From: JAHFTY01 sp964584785
GTDB taxonomy: Bacteria; Acidobacteriota; Terriglobia; 20CM-2-55-15
Assembly (NCBI GenBank): GCA_964584785.1
Contig: CAZPBY010000038.1
Location: forward strand, 1 to 64,000
Length of the DNA stretch: 64,000 nucleotides
Reading direction: 5' to 3'
Numbering within the stretch: the first letter of the stretch is position 1; each line of letters starts with the position of its first letter. The notes below the pieces were generated by a model. It saw nothing but the letters and a program-made list of their open reading frames with translations. It did not search any database and was not told the origin of the DNA. This document shows positions 25,034-32,896 of the stretch, piece after piece. The position numbers and the translations under genes are program-made.

Positions 25034-26464
25034 TTATACACCCGGAGGACGCAAGTCAGAAATGCTCGAATCCGCCGGGCCGGAGTTGCAGTCGGGATGA
25101 ATCGCCATGAGACAGCGGCGTGCAATTTCCCGGAATTGATCCAGCGTGATGCCCGAATCACCGGCGTTCGAGATGAGTATTGCAGCGATGTCGTCGAGAG
25201 TGTTGCGGCCATCGATTGCCGATAGAACGATGTGTTCCGCCGGATCTTCGGTTTGAAACGTCGACTGTCCCGGGAAGGCCGGAACCGGGATATGTGTGAA
25301 GAGCAACCAGGACGGACACGATCCGGCAGTCAGTTCGCTTTCCGGAGGCCTTTCGAGCCGTGTTGCGCCAAACGCCAAAACCCGTTCCACTTTGCCGCGG
25401 CCGTTCAGTTTGGAAACCAGGTAAGGCATGGATTCGGCTTTCCAATTGTCCATGCGGAGTCCGGCGCGACCGGCGAGATCGAAGACTTCCTCGCGCGTGA
25501 ATCGTCGCGTGATCGGCACGTCCTGCCGATACAGCAAAGGCCCGATGTTGATCCATCGCCCCTTCGGTTTCAAAAGCCGGTATACCTCGCTCATGAAGTT
25601 TCGAAGATCGGGCGGAATAAGGTCGATGAACCAGGGCGTCACGACAGTGTCGAATGACGCTGAGGCCACCGGTGGTTCGAGACCATCGGCCAGCATGAAG
25701 TGGAAACTTTCGTCGGTGATCGGACCATGAGGAGCCTGGAGCACCCATTTCTTGACGACGTTTTCGGCTTCATGGACCTCCGCGTTGACTTCGCGCATGG
25801 TCAAGGACTCTCCGCGAATCACACGGTGAGCCGCCACGAACAAAAATGGATCGATATCGACGACGATTGTTTCGGCTTGCGCGTCGAGCCGGTGCAGATC
25901 GTAAGCGAGGCGGCACGCCCCGGCGCCAACGACTAACATTCGTTGGGGCGTGTGGCCATCCAACACCGATCGCACTGACGCGAGAACACGTTCGTTTTCT
26001 CCGTCCGGATCGGCAGGCCAACCCCAGTCCCGATATAGATAATGGATGTACTGAAGAGGCGCGGGAGATTCGCCGGATACCGGATCAGCAGCATCTTCAC
26101 CGGCCAACTGTCGAAGGATTTCGCAAATGTCCGCGGTTTGATCGCGAACTGCTTCCATGATCCGCCGGCAACGCATTCTTGTGAGCGGCAACAGGTCGCG
26201 CATCTCCAATTGCCGGCCGATGGACTGAATCGTCCGCTGTGCGTGCTGCTCCACCAGCGCGAGTTGCCGACGGCATGATTGAAGATATGCCTGCGGATCT
26301 CGCAGCAACACCGGTATGCCGCCGATCCTCGGAAAGGCCGATCCGCAGTTGGAGCAGACGATGTTCACCGCTCTGACATCGAGCGGCGCCGCACAGCGCG
26401 GACAGCGAACCGTCTGGAGAATCGATGAAGTCACCGGGCCAGTATAGGTGACTCGATGTGACAT
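25034..26464 (-). CDS. Zinc-ribbon, N2227-like SAM methyltransferase
   Basis: A 476-residue protein in three parts. Residues 18-55 form a Trm112-like zinc ribbon (CPRCAAPLDV, CSNCGSAFPRIGGIPVLL). Residues 145-395 form a SAM-dependent methyltransferase (motif I MLVVGAGACRLAYDL; acidic end IVVDIDP; SFDTVVTPWFIDLIPPDL; LLKPKGRWINIGPLLYR). This part resembles the N2227/carnosine N-methyltransferase group in its GAG-RLAYDL motif and the WFIDLI and NIGPLLYR blocks. Residues 400-460 (AEHIVLSAIDGRNTLDDIAAIL) look like a PqqD-type peptide-binding winged helix. Zinc ribbon plus PqqD-like tail suggests it handles a peptide or protein substrate, which is inference. The start has no strong ribosome site. 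Confidence 0.75.
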   Translation of the reverse strand: MSHRVTYTGPVTSSILQTVRCPRCAAPLDVRAVNIVCSNCGSAFPRIGGIPVLLRDPQAYLQSCRRQLALVEQHAQRTIQSIGRQLEMRDLLPLTRMRCRRIMEAVRDQTADICEILRQLAGEDAADPVSGESPAPLQYIHYLYRDWGWPADPDGENERVLASVRSVLDGHTPQRMLVVGAGACRLAYDLHRLDAQAETIVVDIDPFLFVAAHRVIRGESLTMREVNAEVHEAENVVKKWVLQAPHGPITDESFHFMLADGLEPPVASASFDTVVTPWFIDLIPPDLRNFMSEVYRLLKPKGRWINIGPLLYRQDVPITRRFTREEVFDLAGRAGLRMDNWKAESMPYLVSKLNGRGKVERVLAFGATRLERPPESELTAGSCPSWLLFTHIPVPAFPGQSTFQTEDPAEHIVLSAIDGRNTLDDIAAILISNAGDSGITLDQFREIARRCLMAIHPDCNSGPADSSISDLRPPGV

Positions 26465-26524
26465 TTATGGAGATAGTCCGTCTGATACTTTATTCATACG
26501 GCTGCTCCTGGCCAGGAGTCACAC

Positions 26525-26623
26525 ATGCGTCGTTGGGTTCTTGCAACTCTATTGATCTGTGCGCCGCTGATCTCCGCCCACGCATGCGATGGAAGTGTTG
26601 AAGCGCTAAAGATCCGCAATTGA
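26525..26623 (+). pseudogene. 32-codon signal-peptide ORF, probable gene remnant
   Basis: ATG 26525 with CAGGAG 6 bases upstream opens a frame for MRRWVLATLLICAPLISAHA, a textbook signal peptide, followed by only 12 residues (CDGSVEALKIRN) and TGA at 26621-26623. The stop lies 8 bp before a 95-bp palindromic repeat (26632-26726). The simplest reading is an exported-protein gene cut short by loss of its 3' part near the repeat. A genuine small secreted peptide is possible but less likely. Confidence 0.4.
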
Positions 26624-26631
26624 AACGTAGC

Positions 26632-26726
26632 GTCACGAAGCCCGTCGCTGCGCTCCGGGTTCCCGCACACCTTGCCAAATCAGGGACAGAGTGCAGAACC
26701 CGGAGCGCAGCGACGGGCTTCATGAC
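26632..26726. repeat. 31-bp-armed palindromic repeat, copy 1
   Basis: Arms 26632-26662 and 26696-26726 are inverted (GTCACGAAGCCCGTCGCTGC... against ...GCAGCGACGGGCTTCATGAC) with one mismatch and a 33-base centre. A second copy with almost identical arms and a different centre is at 46642-46727. Conserved ends with divergent loops point to a mobile or amplified palindromic family (REP/MITE-like). Confidence 0.8.
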
Positions 26727-26739
26727 GTCCGCGTTCAGT

Positions 26740-29646
26740 TCAAAAACTGTACTTCACATTGAGCTGTGCCGTTCGCGTCGGACCGCCGTTCAAAATTGTC
26801 CTCAAGATCAAAAACGTATCCGGAGTGCGGCGATCGCTGCTGGGCGTGCTGAAGTTAGCGCGATTCGTCACGTTGAACACGTCGATGTGTGCCTGTAGAT
26901 AACGGCTCTCCGACAGATTGAAACGCCAACCCGCGCGCATGTTCAGCAACGCATAGTTGGGTCCGCGAGCACCCCGGACGCCGCCCTTGTAATCCACGGT
27001 GTACGCATTGGCCCCCGCTCCGGTGTAGTTCCCGGCGGATAAAGGTTCCTGGAACGATCCATTGCGATCCGGGTCCGTACTGCTATCGGTCAGCGTGAAT
27101 GGTGTTCCGCTGGTGAACTGATAGACGCCGCTCAGCATCAGACCGTGAGTGTGCGGAATCATAAACGACCCGTCCACCGAGAGGATGTGCGGACGATCTT
27201 CGCCGGTGCGACCCAGATTCTGATCCAGGTTCAGCTGATCCAGAACCTGTGTACTGATCGTTTCGATGTTCCCGGGTGATGCGGTGTTGCCGTAACTCTT
27301 CGCCAACGTATAGGAGACTCGATAACTGTGGTTGTGACTGAAGCGCTTGTTCAAGCTCACTTGCAGGGAATCGTAGTCGGCCCACCCTCCATTGATGATC
27401 TCATTCACGGATGCGGTGAACCTCGGATCGATGCGGACAAGCGTTGCGGTCCGGCTGGTGCTTGTCCTCAGGCCGGGATTGAGATCCTTCTGCAGATACA
27501 TCTTCCGCATATTGATGTGCACATAGTCGCCGCTCAGCGATGCGTTCCGGCCCAGCTGCCGTTCGTAACCGATTGTCGCCTGCCGGGAGTACGGCAGTTC
27601 GCGATCCGGGTTATCGAAATTGACGGTCCCGACATTTTTCTGAACAGTTCCCTTCGGGAACATCTGATCGAGAAGTGCTCGATTGACGACGGGTCCGTTC
27701 ACAAGGAAAGGATCCGTTGGAAGCCTTCCCGCTGACGGTCCCGGATCGACGTTGTTCGGGGGGAAATTGACCGTGAACGACGGCGAGTAAACCGCGCCGG
27801 TCACGAAGCTGTTGAAGACGGAGTAAGGTGTTTTCTGGTAGTAGAGACCCCATCCTCCGCGGATCACCGCGCCGTCACTCAACTTCAACGAGGCACCAAG
27901 CCGGGGCGAGAAGTTGTTCTTGTCGAGCGGATACTTCGAAGGATCCGAAAACAGGTAGTTATCCTTCAAGTAGGTCGGCACATTTTCCAAGTCGTATCGA
28001 AGGCCGATGCTCGCCGTCAGACGATTGTTGACCTTCCATTTGTCTTGTGTGAAGAAACCGATTTGCTTTCCCTTCACACGGAAATCGGAAACGCCCGGCA
28101 CTCGGATGGTCAATCGATCCGGGTAGGTTCGAGGATTGGCGGGGTTGAAGTCGAGGTCACTGGCGGAGAAGCGGAACGATCCATTCTGTGAACCCGCATC
28201 GAAGGTGTGCAGCGGAAGGTAGTAGTATGACGCTCCAAACTTGAGATCGTGGTCGCCAAGCCTGTCGGGCAGGAACCATGCGAACGTTTCATCGGCCTGG
28301 TACGCCGGATCCATTCGTCGATTCGCTCGAGTGCTGATGCCGTCCGTGAAACTCTGGTGCACGAGTTCCGGGGCCAGCGAAGCCTGGTCGCCCCTGGCGA
28401 AGTAAGCGGGATTTCCAAAGAACACATCCTCATGGGTATAGGACAGCTTGAGCGTGTTTACCTTGGTGTGTCCGATGACGGAATTCCAGGTTCCTACCAT
28501 TGTCCAATCCACATCGTTTTCCTGCTCGAGGCGAGGCTTCGTGAACGTCGTCGATGTGTACTGATCCGTCTGAGGCGATGACTCGCGCAGCCAGCGTACG
28601 GCCCAGGTGTTGTATGCATTGATCTGGTGGTCCACGCGCGCCATCCAATTCCAGACGTCGTCGTGTGTGGCCGCCGTGAAGTTCAGTTCCGGACGCGCGA
28701 GGATATTGATGGTCCGGCCGCGGTTCTGCGAGATCCGTTCGAGGTTTCCAAAGAAATGCAGCTTGTCCTTGATGATCGGGCCGCCGAGGTTTCCTCCAAA
28801 CTGCAGTTGCCGCGCGTTGGGTTTATCCAGGTTTTGTTGCGCCGCGAAGTAGTCGCGGACGGTCATGGACTGATTCTGGAAGAACGTAAACGCGGTTCCA
28901 TGAAGCTGATTCGTCCCCGACTTCGATACGGCGTTCACGACACCACCAGCCATGCCGAATTCGGCATCGAACTGGCTTGTCAACAGCTGGAACTCCTGCA
29001 CGGCTTCGACGGGGACACGGGCCTGAGAGCCGCCGTTTCCATTGTTGAAGTTGTCGTTGTTGCCCGCGCCATCGAGCGCGTAGCTGACGTTCCGAACATT
29101 CTGCCCGTTGACACGAACGGAGTCTGCGCCGAAGGAGTCGGTCGAGATCGTCGCCGTCACGCCGGGCAGCAGGCTGAGATAGGACGTGAAATTCCGGTTC
29201 AGCGACGGCACGTCCGTCAGTTCCTGGGCGTTGACAGTTCCCCCAAGCTCCTTCGAAGTCGTATCGACCAGTGCGGCTTCAGCGGTAACCGTCATCGCTT
29301 CCTCGATCGCGCCGACTTCAAGCTGAACCTCAATGTCCTGCGTTTTGCCGACTTCCACGCGAACGCCGCTGCGTTGATATTTCTTGAATCCGGGAAGCTC
29401 CGCGTTGACCTGATAGACGCCCGGTGTCAGAGAGCTCATGAAAAACGAACCATCCTCTCCGCTGATCAGTTCGCGGAACATTCCGGACGCTTCGTTCCGG
29501 GAGACGATAGACACACCTGGAAGCACAGCGTGTTGCTGATCGATGACATGGCCGCGCAGGGCCCCGGTTCCCTGCTGTGCCAGTGACGGTGCCGCCAGGG
29601 CAAGACACACGAGGGCGGCGTCGAAAAAGCGAGTAGTGGCTCGCAT
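26740..29646 (-). CDS. TonB-dependent receptor, Oar-like
   Basis: Outer-membrane protein of 968 residues. AAGGAGGA precedes the ATG. A signal peptide (to about 23) leads to a carboxypeptidase-regulatory-like domain (GALRGHVIDQQHAVLPGVSIVSRNEASG, GVYQVNAELPGFKKY). A plug domain follows (VNGQNVRNVSYALDGAGNNDNFN; VQEFQLLTSQFDAEFGMAGGVVNAVSKSGTN), then a long beta-barrel ending in an aromatic residue (QLNVKYSF), as needed for BAM insertion. This CarboxypepD_reg plus barrel layout is the Oar/OmpA-related type expanded in Acidobacteriota. The substrate is unknown; a role in peptide, protein or glycan uptake or in adhesion is plausible. It stands as a single gene with its own candidate promoter. Confidence 0.92.
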   Translation of the reverse strand: MRATTRFFDAALVCLALAAPSLAQQGTGALRGHVIDQQHAVLPGVSIVSRNEASGMFRELISGEDGSFFMSSLTPGVYQVNAELPGFKKYQRSGVRVEVGKTQDIEVQLEVGAIEEAMTVTAEAALVDTTSKELGGTVNAQELTDVPSLNRNFTSYLSLLPGVTATISTDSFGADSVRVNGQNVRNVSYALDGAGNNDNFNNGNGGSQARVPVEAVQEFQLLTSQFDAEFGMAGGVVNAVSKSGTNQLHGTAFTFFQNQSMTVRDYFAAQQNLDKPNARQLQFGGNLGGPIIKDKLHFFGNLERISQNRGRTINILARPELNFTAATHDDVWNWMARVDHQINAYNTWAVRWLRESSPQTDQYTSTTFTKPRLEQENDVDWTMVGTWNSVIGHTKVNTLKLSYTHEDVFFGNPAYFARGDQASLAPELVHQSFTDGISTRANRRMDPAYQADETFAWFLPDRLGDHDLKFGASYYYLPLHTFDAGSQNGSFRFSASDLDFNPANPRTYPDRLTIRVPGVSDFRVKGKQIGFFTQDKWKVNNRLTASIGLRYDLENVPTYLKDNYLFSDPSKYPLDKNNFSPRLGASLKLSDGAVIRGGWGLYYQKTPYSVFNSFVTGAVYSPSFTVNFPPNNVDPGPSAGRLPTDPFLVNGPVVNRALLDQMFPKGTVQKNVGTVNFDNPDRELPYSRQATIGYERQLGRNASLSGDYVHINMRKMYLQKDLNPGLRTSTSRTATLVRIDPRFTASVNEIINGGWADYDSLQVSLNKRFSHNHSYRVSYTLAKSYGNTASPGNIETISTQVLDQLNLDQNLGRTGEDRPHILSVDGSFMIPHTHGLMLSGVYQFTSGTPFTLTDSSTDPDRNGSFQEPLSAGNYTGAGANAYTVDYKGGVRGARGPNYALLNMRAGWRFNLSESRYLQAHIDVFNVTNRANFSTPSSDRRTPDTFLILRTILNGGPTRTAQLNVKYSF

Positions 29647-29750
29647 TGTCGTTCCTCCTTAACCTCACCAACATATTTTCGCGACCAGGATGCCGATGCG
29701 CGTCGTACTCCCGATCGTCGTCGCTTAAGATTTTGAAAAGTTGGTGCGAA

Positions 29751-29777
29751 GTTATAGCGGTGGATTGAAAACGTCAA
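29751..29777 (-). promoter_or_regulatory. Putative promoter of the TonB receptor gene
   Basis: On the minus strand TTGACG (29772-29777) and TATAAC (29751-29756) are both 5/6 matches to sigma70 boxes, but the spacer is 15 bases, shorter than ideal. Transcription would begin near 29744, leaving a leader of about 98 nt before the receptor ATG. Confidence 0.4.
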
Positions 29778-29847
29778 CAACGAATGTGGCAGCTCGGTGC
29801 CACGTTTCCTTCGTAGCGAATCGGGATGTCTGACGAAATTCGGCCGT

Positions 29848-30387
29848 TTATCGCACCTGCCGCTGGTTTTCGAACGCGCGGATTTGTTCTTCGTGTTTCA
29901 GGATATAGCCCAACTCGTCGACTCCTTCGAGAAGGCAGGCTTTCGAGAAGGAGTCGATCGCGAAGCGGATGGCATTCAACCCGGCGGCTGAAATCGTTTG
30001 AGATGGAAGGGCGATTGTCAGGATGGCCGTTGCGGGAAGTTCGAGCAAACGGGCATGCTGAGCGGAATCCAGCGTGATCGGTAAGAGTCCATTCTTGAGA
30101 GCATTCTGCCGGAAGATATCGCTGAACCCCGTCGCGATGACTGCGCGAAAGCCCCGATCCATCAATGCCCACACCGCGTGCTCGCGCGAACTGCCGCAGC
30201 CGAAATTGTCACCGGCGATGAGAATCTGCGCGTCCTTTTCAAGTTCCGGGGCCCAATCCTCAAACAAATGCGTTCCCAAACCAGAGCGTTCGGTCACCTT
30301 CAGGAATCGCGCGGGTATGATCTGATCGGTATCGATGTTTGCTCTCAGCAGTCGCGCGGCGCGCGATGTCAGAGTCTCGAATTTCAT
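29848..30387 (-). CDS. leuD: 3-isopropylmalate dehydratase small subunit
   Basis: A 179-residue small subunit that, with LeuC, converts 2- to 3-isopropylmalate in leucine synthesis. The ATG at 30387 overlaps the leuC stop (ATGA); longer frames upstream lie inside leuC. Family motifs are intact: NIDTDQIIPARFLK, DNFGCGSSREHAVWAL and GFRAVIATGFSDIFRQNALKNGLLP. The length suits the bacterial form (about 190-200, slightly short at the C-terminus). It is the last gene of a leuA-leuB-leuC-leuD operon. Confidence 0.96.
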   Translation of the reverse strand: MKFETLTSRAARLLRANIDTDQIIPARFLKVTERSGLGTHLFEDWAPELEKDAQILIAGDNFGCGSSREHAVWALMDRGFRAVIATGFSDIFRQNALKNGLLPITLDSAQHARLLELPATAILTIALPSQTISAAGLNAIRFAIDSFSKACLLEGVDELGYILKHEEQIRAFENQRQVR

Positions 30388-31793
30388 CTTCCGTTTCCCA
30401 GGAACTCGCGTGCATCGGCGATTCGGCCCGCAACCGCGGATGCTGCTGCGGTAAGCGGCGATGCCAGAAACGTTCGTCCGCCGCGGCCTTGCCGTCCTTC
30501 GAAATTTCGATTGCTTGTGCTGACCGCAGCCTGGCCGGGCTGCAGCTGATCTCCATTCATCGCGATGCACATGCTGCATCCCGCCTCACGCCATTCGGCT
30601 CCGGCGTCGAGAAACACGCGGTGCAGTCCTTCAGCCTCAGCCTGGCGTTTCACCTGCTGGGAACCGGGCACAACGAGCACACGCATGCCGGGGCTCACGT
30701 GACGTCCACGCATCACTTTTGCGGCAGCTCGAAGATCCTGCAGGCGCGAGTTCGTGCAGCTGCCGATGAAAACCACGTCGATCGGATAACCGAGAAGTTG
30801 CTGATGAGGTTGGAGGCGCATGTATTCGAGTGATCGTTGAAGCTGCGACTTCGTAGCGCTGTCCGTGCATTCCGCCGGGTCGGGGACAACGCCGTTGATG
30901 GCAACGCTCATCGCCGGATTTGTGCCGAACGTGATCATTGGTTCGATTCTCGAGGCGTCAATCGTGACCGTTTTGTCAAAGCGAGCATGTTCGTCGCTTC
31001 TCAGATGGCGCCAACCTTTTACAGCGATCTCCCAGTCGTGGCCTTTGGGCGCTTGTTCACGGCCCGCCAGGTACTGGAACGTGACGTCATCCGGGGCTAT
31101 CAGACCCGCCCGCGCACCAGCCTCGATGGACATGTTGCAGACGGTCATTCGTCCTTCCATATCCAGGTTGCGAATGGCGCTCCCCATGTACTCTAACACG
31201 CAGCCGACTCCGCCTCCGGTACCGGCCTCGCGGATAAATGCGAGGATCATGTCCTTTGCAGTGACGCCGCGGTTCAAAGTGCCATCAAAGCGAACTGCAA
31301 AGTTGCGAGACTTGCGGGCAAGCAGGCACTGAGTGGCGAGGACCTGCTCCACCTCTGTCGTGCCGATACCGAAAGCCAGGGCGCCAAAAGCGCCGTGAGT
31401 GGATGTATGACTGTCGCCGCAGACCACGACGCGGCCCGGTTGGGTGAGACCAAGCTCCGGTCCGATGACGTGGACGATGCCTTGATTCGGGTGCTCGAGC
31501 CCCAGCAGACGGATTTCGTGTTCGGCACAGTTTGCTTCCAGCCGGCGTACCTGCGCTGCAGCTTCGGAGTCGACGGCATCGAGCGATCGCGAGATCGTCG
31601 GCGTGGAATGATCGGTCGTGGCGATCGTCAAATCCGGACGCCGAACGCGGAGGCCGCGGCTCTGGAGTCCCGTGAACGCTTGCGGGGACGTCACCTCATG
31701 CACGAGGTGCAGGTCGACGTAAAGGATGGCCGGCGCTTCGCTCTCCGGAGTGACGAGATGGGATTCCCAGATTTTATCGTAAAGAGTTTTCAT
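30384..31793 (-). CDS. leuC: 3-isopropylmalate dehydratase large subunit
   Basis: A 469-residue aconitase-family subunit. The ATG at 31793 (MKTLYDKIWESHLV) is 12 bp after leuB. The three Cys ligands of the [4Fe-4S] cluster are visible: one in VFIGSCTNSRLQD and two in GCSMCIAMNGD. Other signatures are VVCGDSHTSTHGAFGALAFGIGTTEVE and KSRNFAVRF. It pairs with LeuD, encoded by the overlapping next gene, in the cytoplasm. Confidence 0.97.
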   Translation of the reverse strand: MKTLYDKIWESHLVTPESEAPAILYVDLHLVHEVTSPQAFTGLQSRGLRVRRPDLTIATTDHSTPTISRSLDAVDSEAAAQVRRLEANCAEHEIRLLGLEHPNQGIVHVIGPELGLTQPGRVVVCGDSHTSTHGAFGALAFGIGTTEVEQVLATQCLLARKSRNFAVRFDGTLNRGVTAKDMILAFIREAGTGGGVGCVLEYMGSAIRNLDMEGRMTVCNMSIEAGARAGLIAPDDVTFQYLAGREQAPKGHDWEIAVKGWRHLRSDEHARFDKTVTIDASRIEPMITFGTNPAMSVAINGVVPDPAECTDSATKSQLQRSLEYMRLQPHQQLLGYPIDVVFIGSCTNSRLQDLRAAAKVMRGRHVSPGMRVLVVPGSQQVKRQAEAEGLHRVFLDAGAEWREAGCSMCIAMNGDQLQPGQAAVSTSNRNFEGRQGRGGRTFLASPLTAAASAVAGRIADAREFLGNGR

Positions 31794-31804
31794 TCGCTGC
31801 GACG

Positions 31805-32896
31805 TCACATGGCGTCGGGTGTGCGCAGGAAATCGCAAACCAGTTCGCCCATCTCCTTCGTTGAAACGCGCCGGTCGCTGGCGGTCGCTTTTCCGGTTCT
31901 GCTTTTCAGATCGGGCGTTCGATAACCGCGGTTCAACACGCGCTGGACGGCTCGATCGAGTTTGGTTGCTTCCCGAGTCAAACCCAGGCCGTGTTCCAGC
32001 AGCATGGCGACGGAAAGAATCGCGCCGATCGGATTTGCAGCACCGGTGCCGGCAATGTCGGGTGCGGATCCATGAATCGGCTCAAATATTCCGACGGCGC
32101 CGCCGATGCTGGCGGACGGCAGCAACCCGAGGCTTCCCGCCAGCATCGCGGCTTCGTCGCTCAGGATATCGCCAAACATGTTCGAGGTTACGATGACGTC
32201 GAACTGCTGCGGCTTGGCGATCAATTGCATCGCGCAGTTATCGACGTACATGCTGCGGAACGCGATGTCCGAATTCTGTTCGGCGACCTCGGCACAGACT
32301 TCACGCCACAAAGCGGAACTTTCCAGAACGTTGGCTTTGTCTACAGACACCACATTGCGGCGCCGGTTTTTGGCCAACGCAAACGCCGTGTTCGCGATGC
32401 GGCGGACTTCTTCGCGGCTATACGACTCCGTGTTGTAAGCGCGGCCGTTTTCCGTTCCGCGGGGCGTGCCGAAATAAATTCCGCCGAGCAGTTCACGAAC
32501 GATCATCAAATCGACGCCGCGAACACACTCGCGGCGAAGCGGCGACGCGTCGAGTATTCCTTCGGAAACAGAAACAGGCCGGAGGTTGGCGTAATTGCCG
32601 AGCGCGGTTCTTAAATCGAGAAGCCCGCGCTCCGGACGCTTCGACGGCGGAAGGTGATCGTGTTTGGGGTGTCCGACTGCCCCAAGCAGAACTGCCTGTG
32701 AGCGAATACAGAGGTTTCGTGTTGCCTCGGGGAATGGCGCGCCGTGACGATCGATGGCGATGCTGCCGATGTCGCCCTCGACGATTTCGAAAGTGTGATT
32801 GTATTCGTTGGCGATCACGTCCACTGTGCGGCGTGCTTCGCGGATCACTTCGGGCCCGATTCCATCGCCTGGAAGTAGCGCGATGAGGGCTTTCAT
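31805..32896 (-). CDS. leuB: 3-isopropylmalate dehydrogenase
   Basis: A 363-residue NAD-dependent decarboxylating dehydrogenase, third step of leucine synthesis. N-terminal LLPGDGIGPEV, substrate-binding RPERGLLDLRTALGNYANLRPV, the ELLGGIYFG loop typical of LeuB (not isocitrate dehydrogenase), metal-binding YVDNCAMQL and DILSDEAAMLAGSLGLLPSAS are all present. The length is typical. It overlaps the leuA stop by 4 bases, which couples their translation. Confidence 0.97.
   Translation of the reverse strand: MKALIALLPGDGIGPEVIREARRTVDVIANEYNHTFEIVEGDIGSIAIDRHGAPFPEATRNLCIRSQAVLLGAVGHPKHDHLPPSKRPERGLLDLRTALGNYANLRPVSVSEGILDASPLRRECVRGVDLMIVRELLGGIYFGTPRGTENGRAYNTESYSREEVRRIANTAFALAKNRRRNVVSVDKANVLESSALWREVCAEVAEQNSDIAFRSMYVDNCAMQLIAKPQQFDVIVTSNMFGDILSDEAAMLAGSLGLLPSASIGGAVGIFEPIHGSAPDIAGTGAANPIGAILSVAMLLEHGLGLTREATKLDRAVQRVLNRGYRTPDLKSRTGKATASDRRVSTKEMGELVCDFLRTPDAM

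Noticed and set aside
26632..26726. The palindrome as an intrinsic terminator of the TonB receptor gene
   Set aside because: A termination role is possible, but a second copy with the same arms in an unrelated place shows it is a repeat family member first.
28627..29586. A 319-codon open frame on the plus strand
   Set aside because: It is antisense to the TonB receptor plug region, which is strongly supported.
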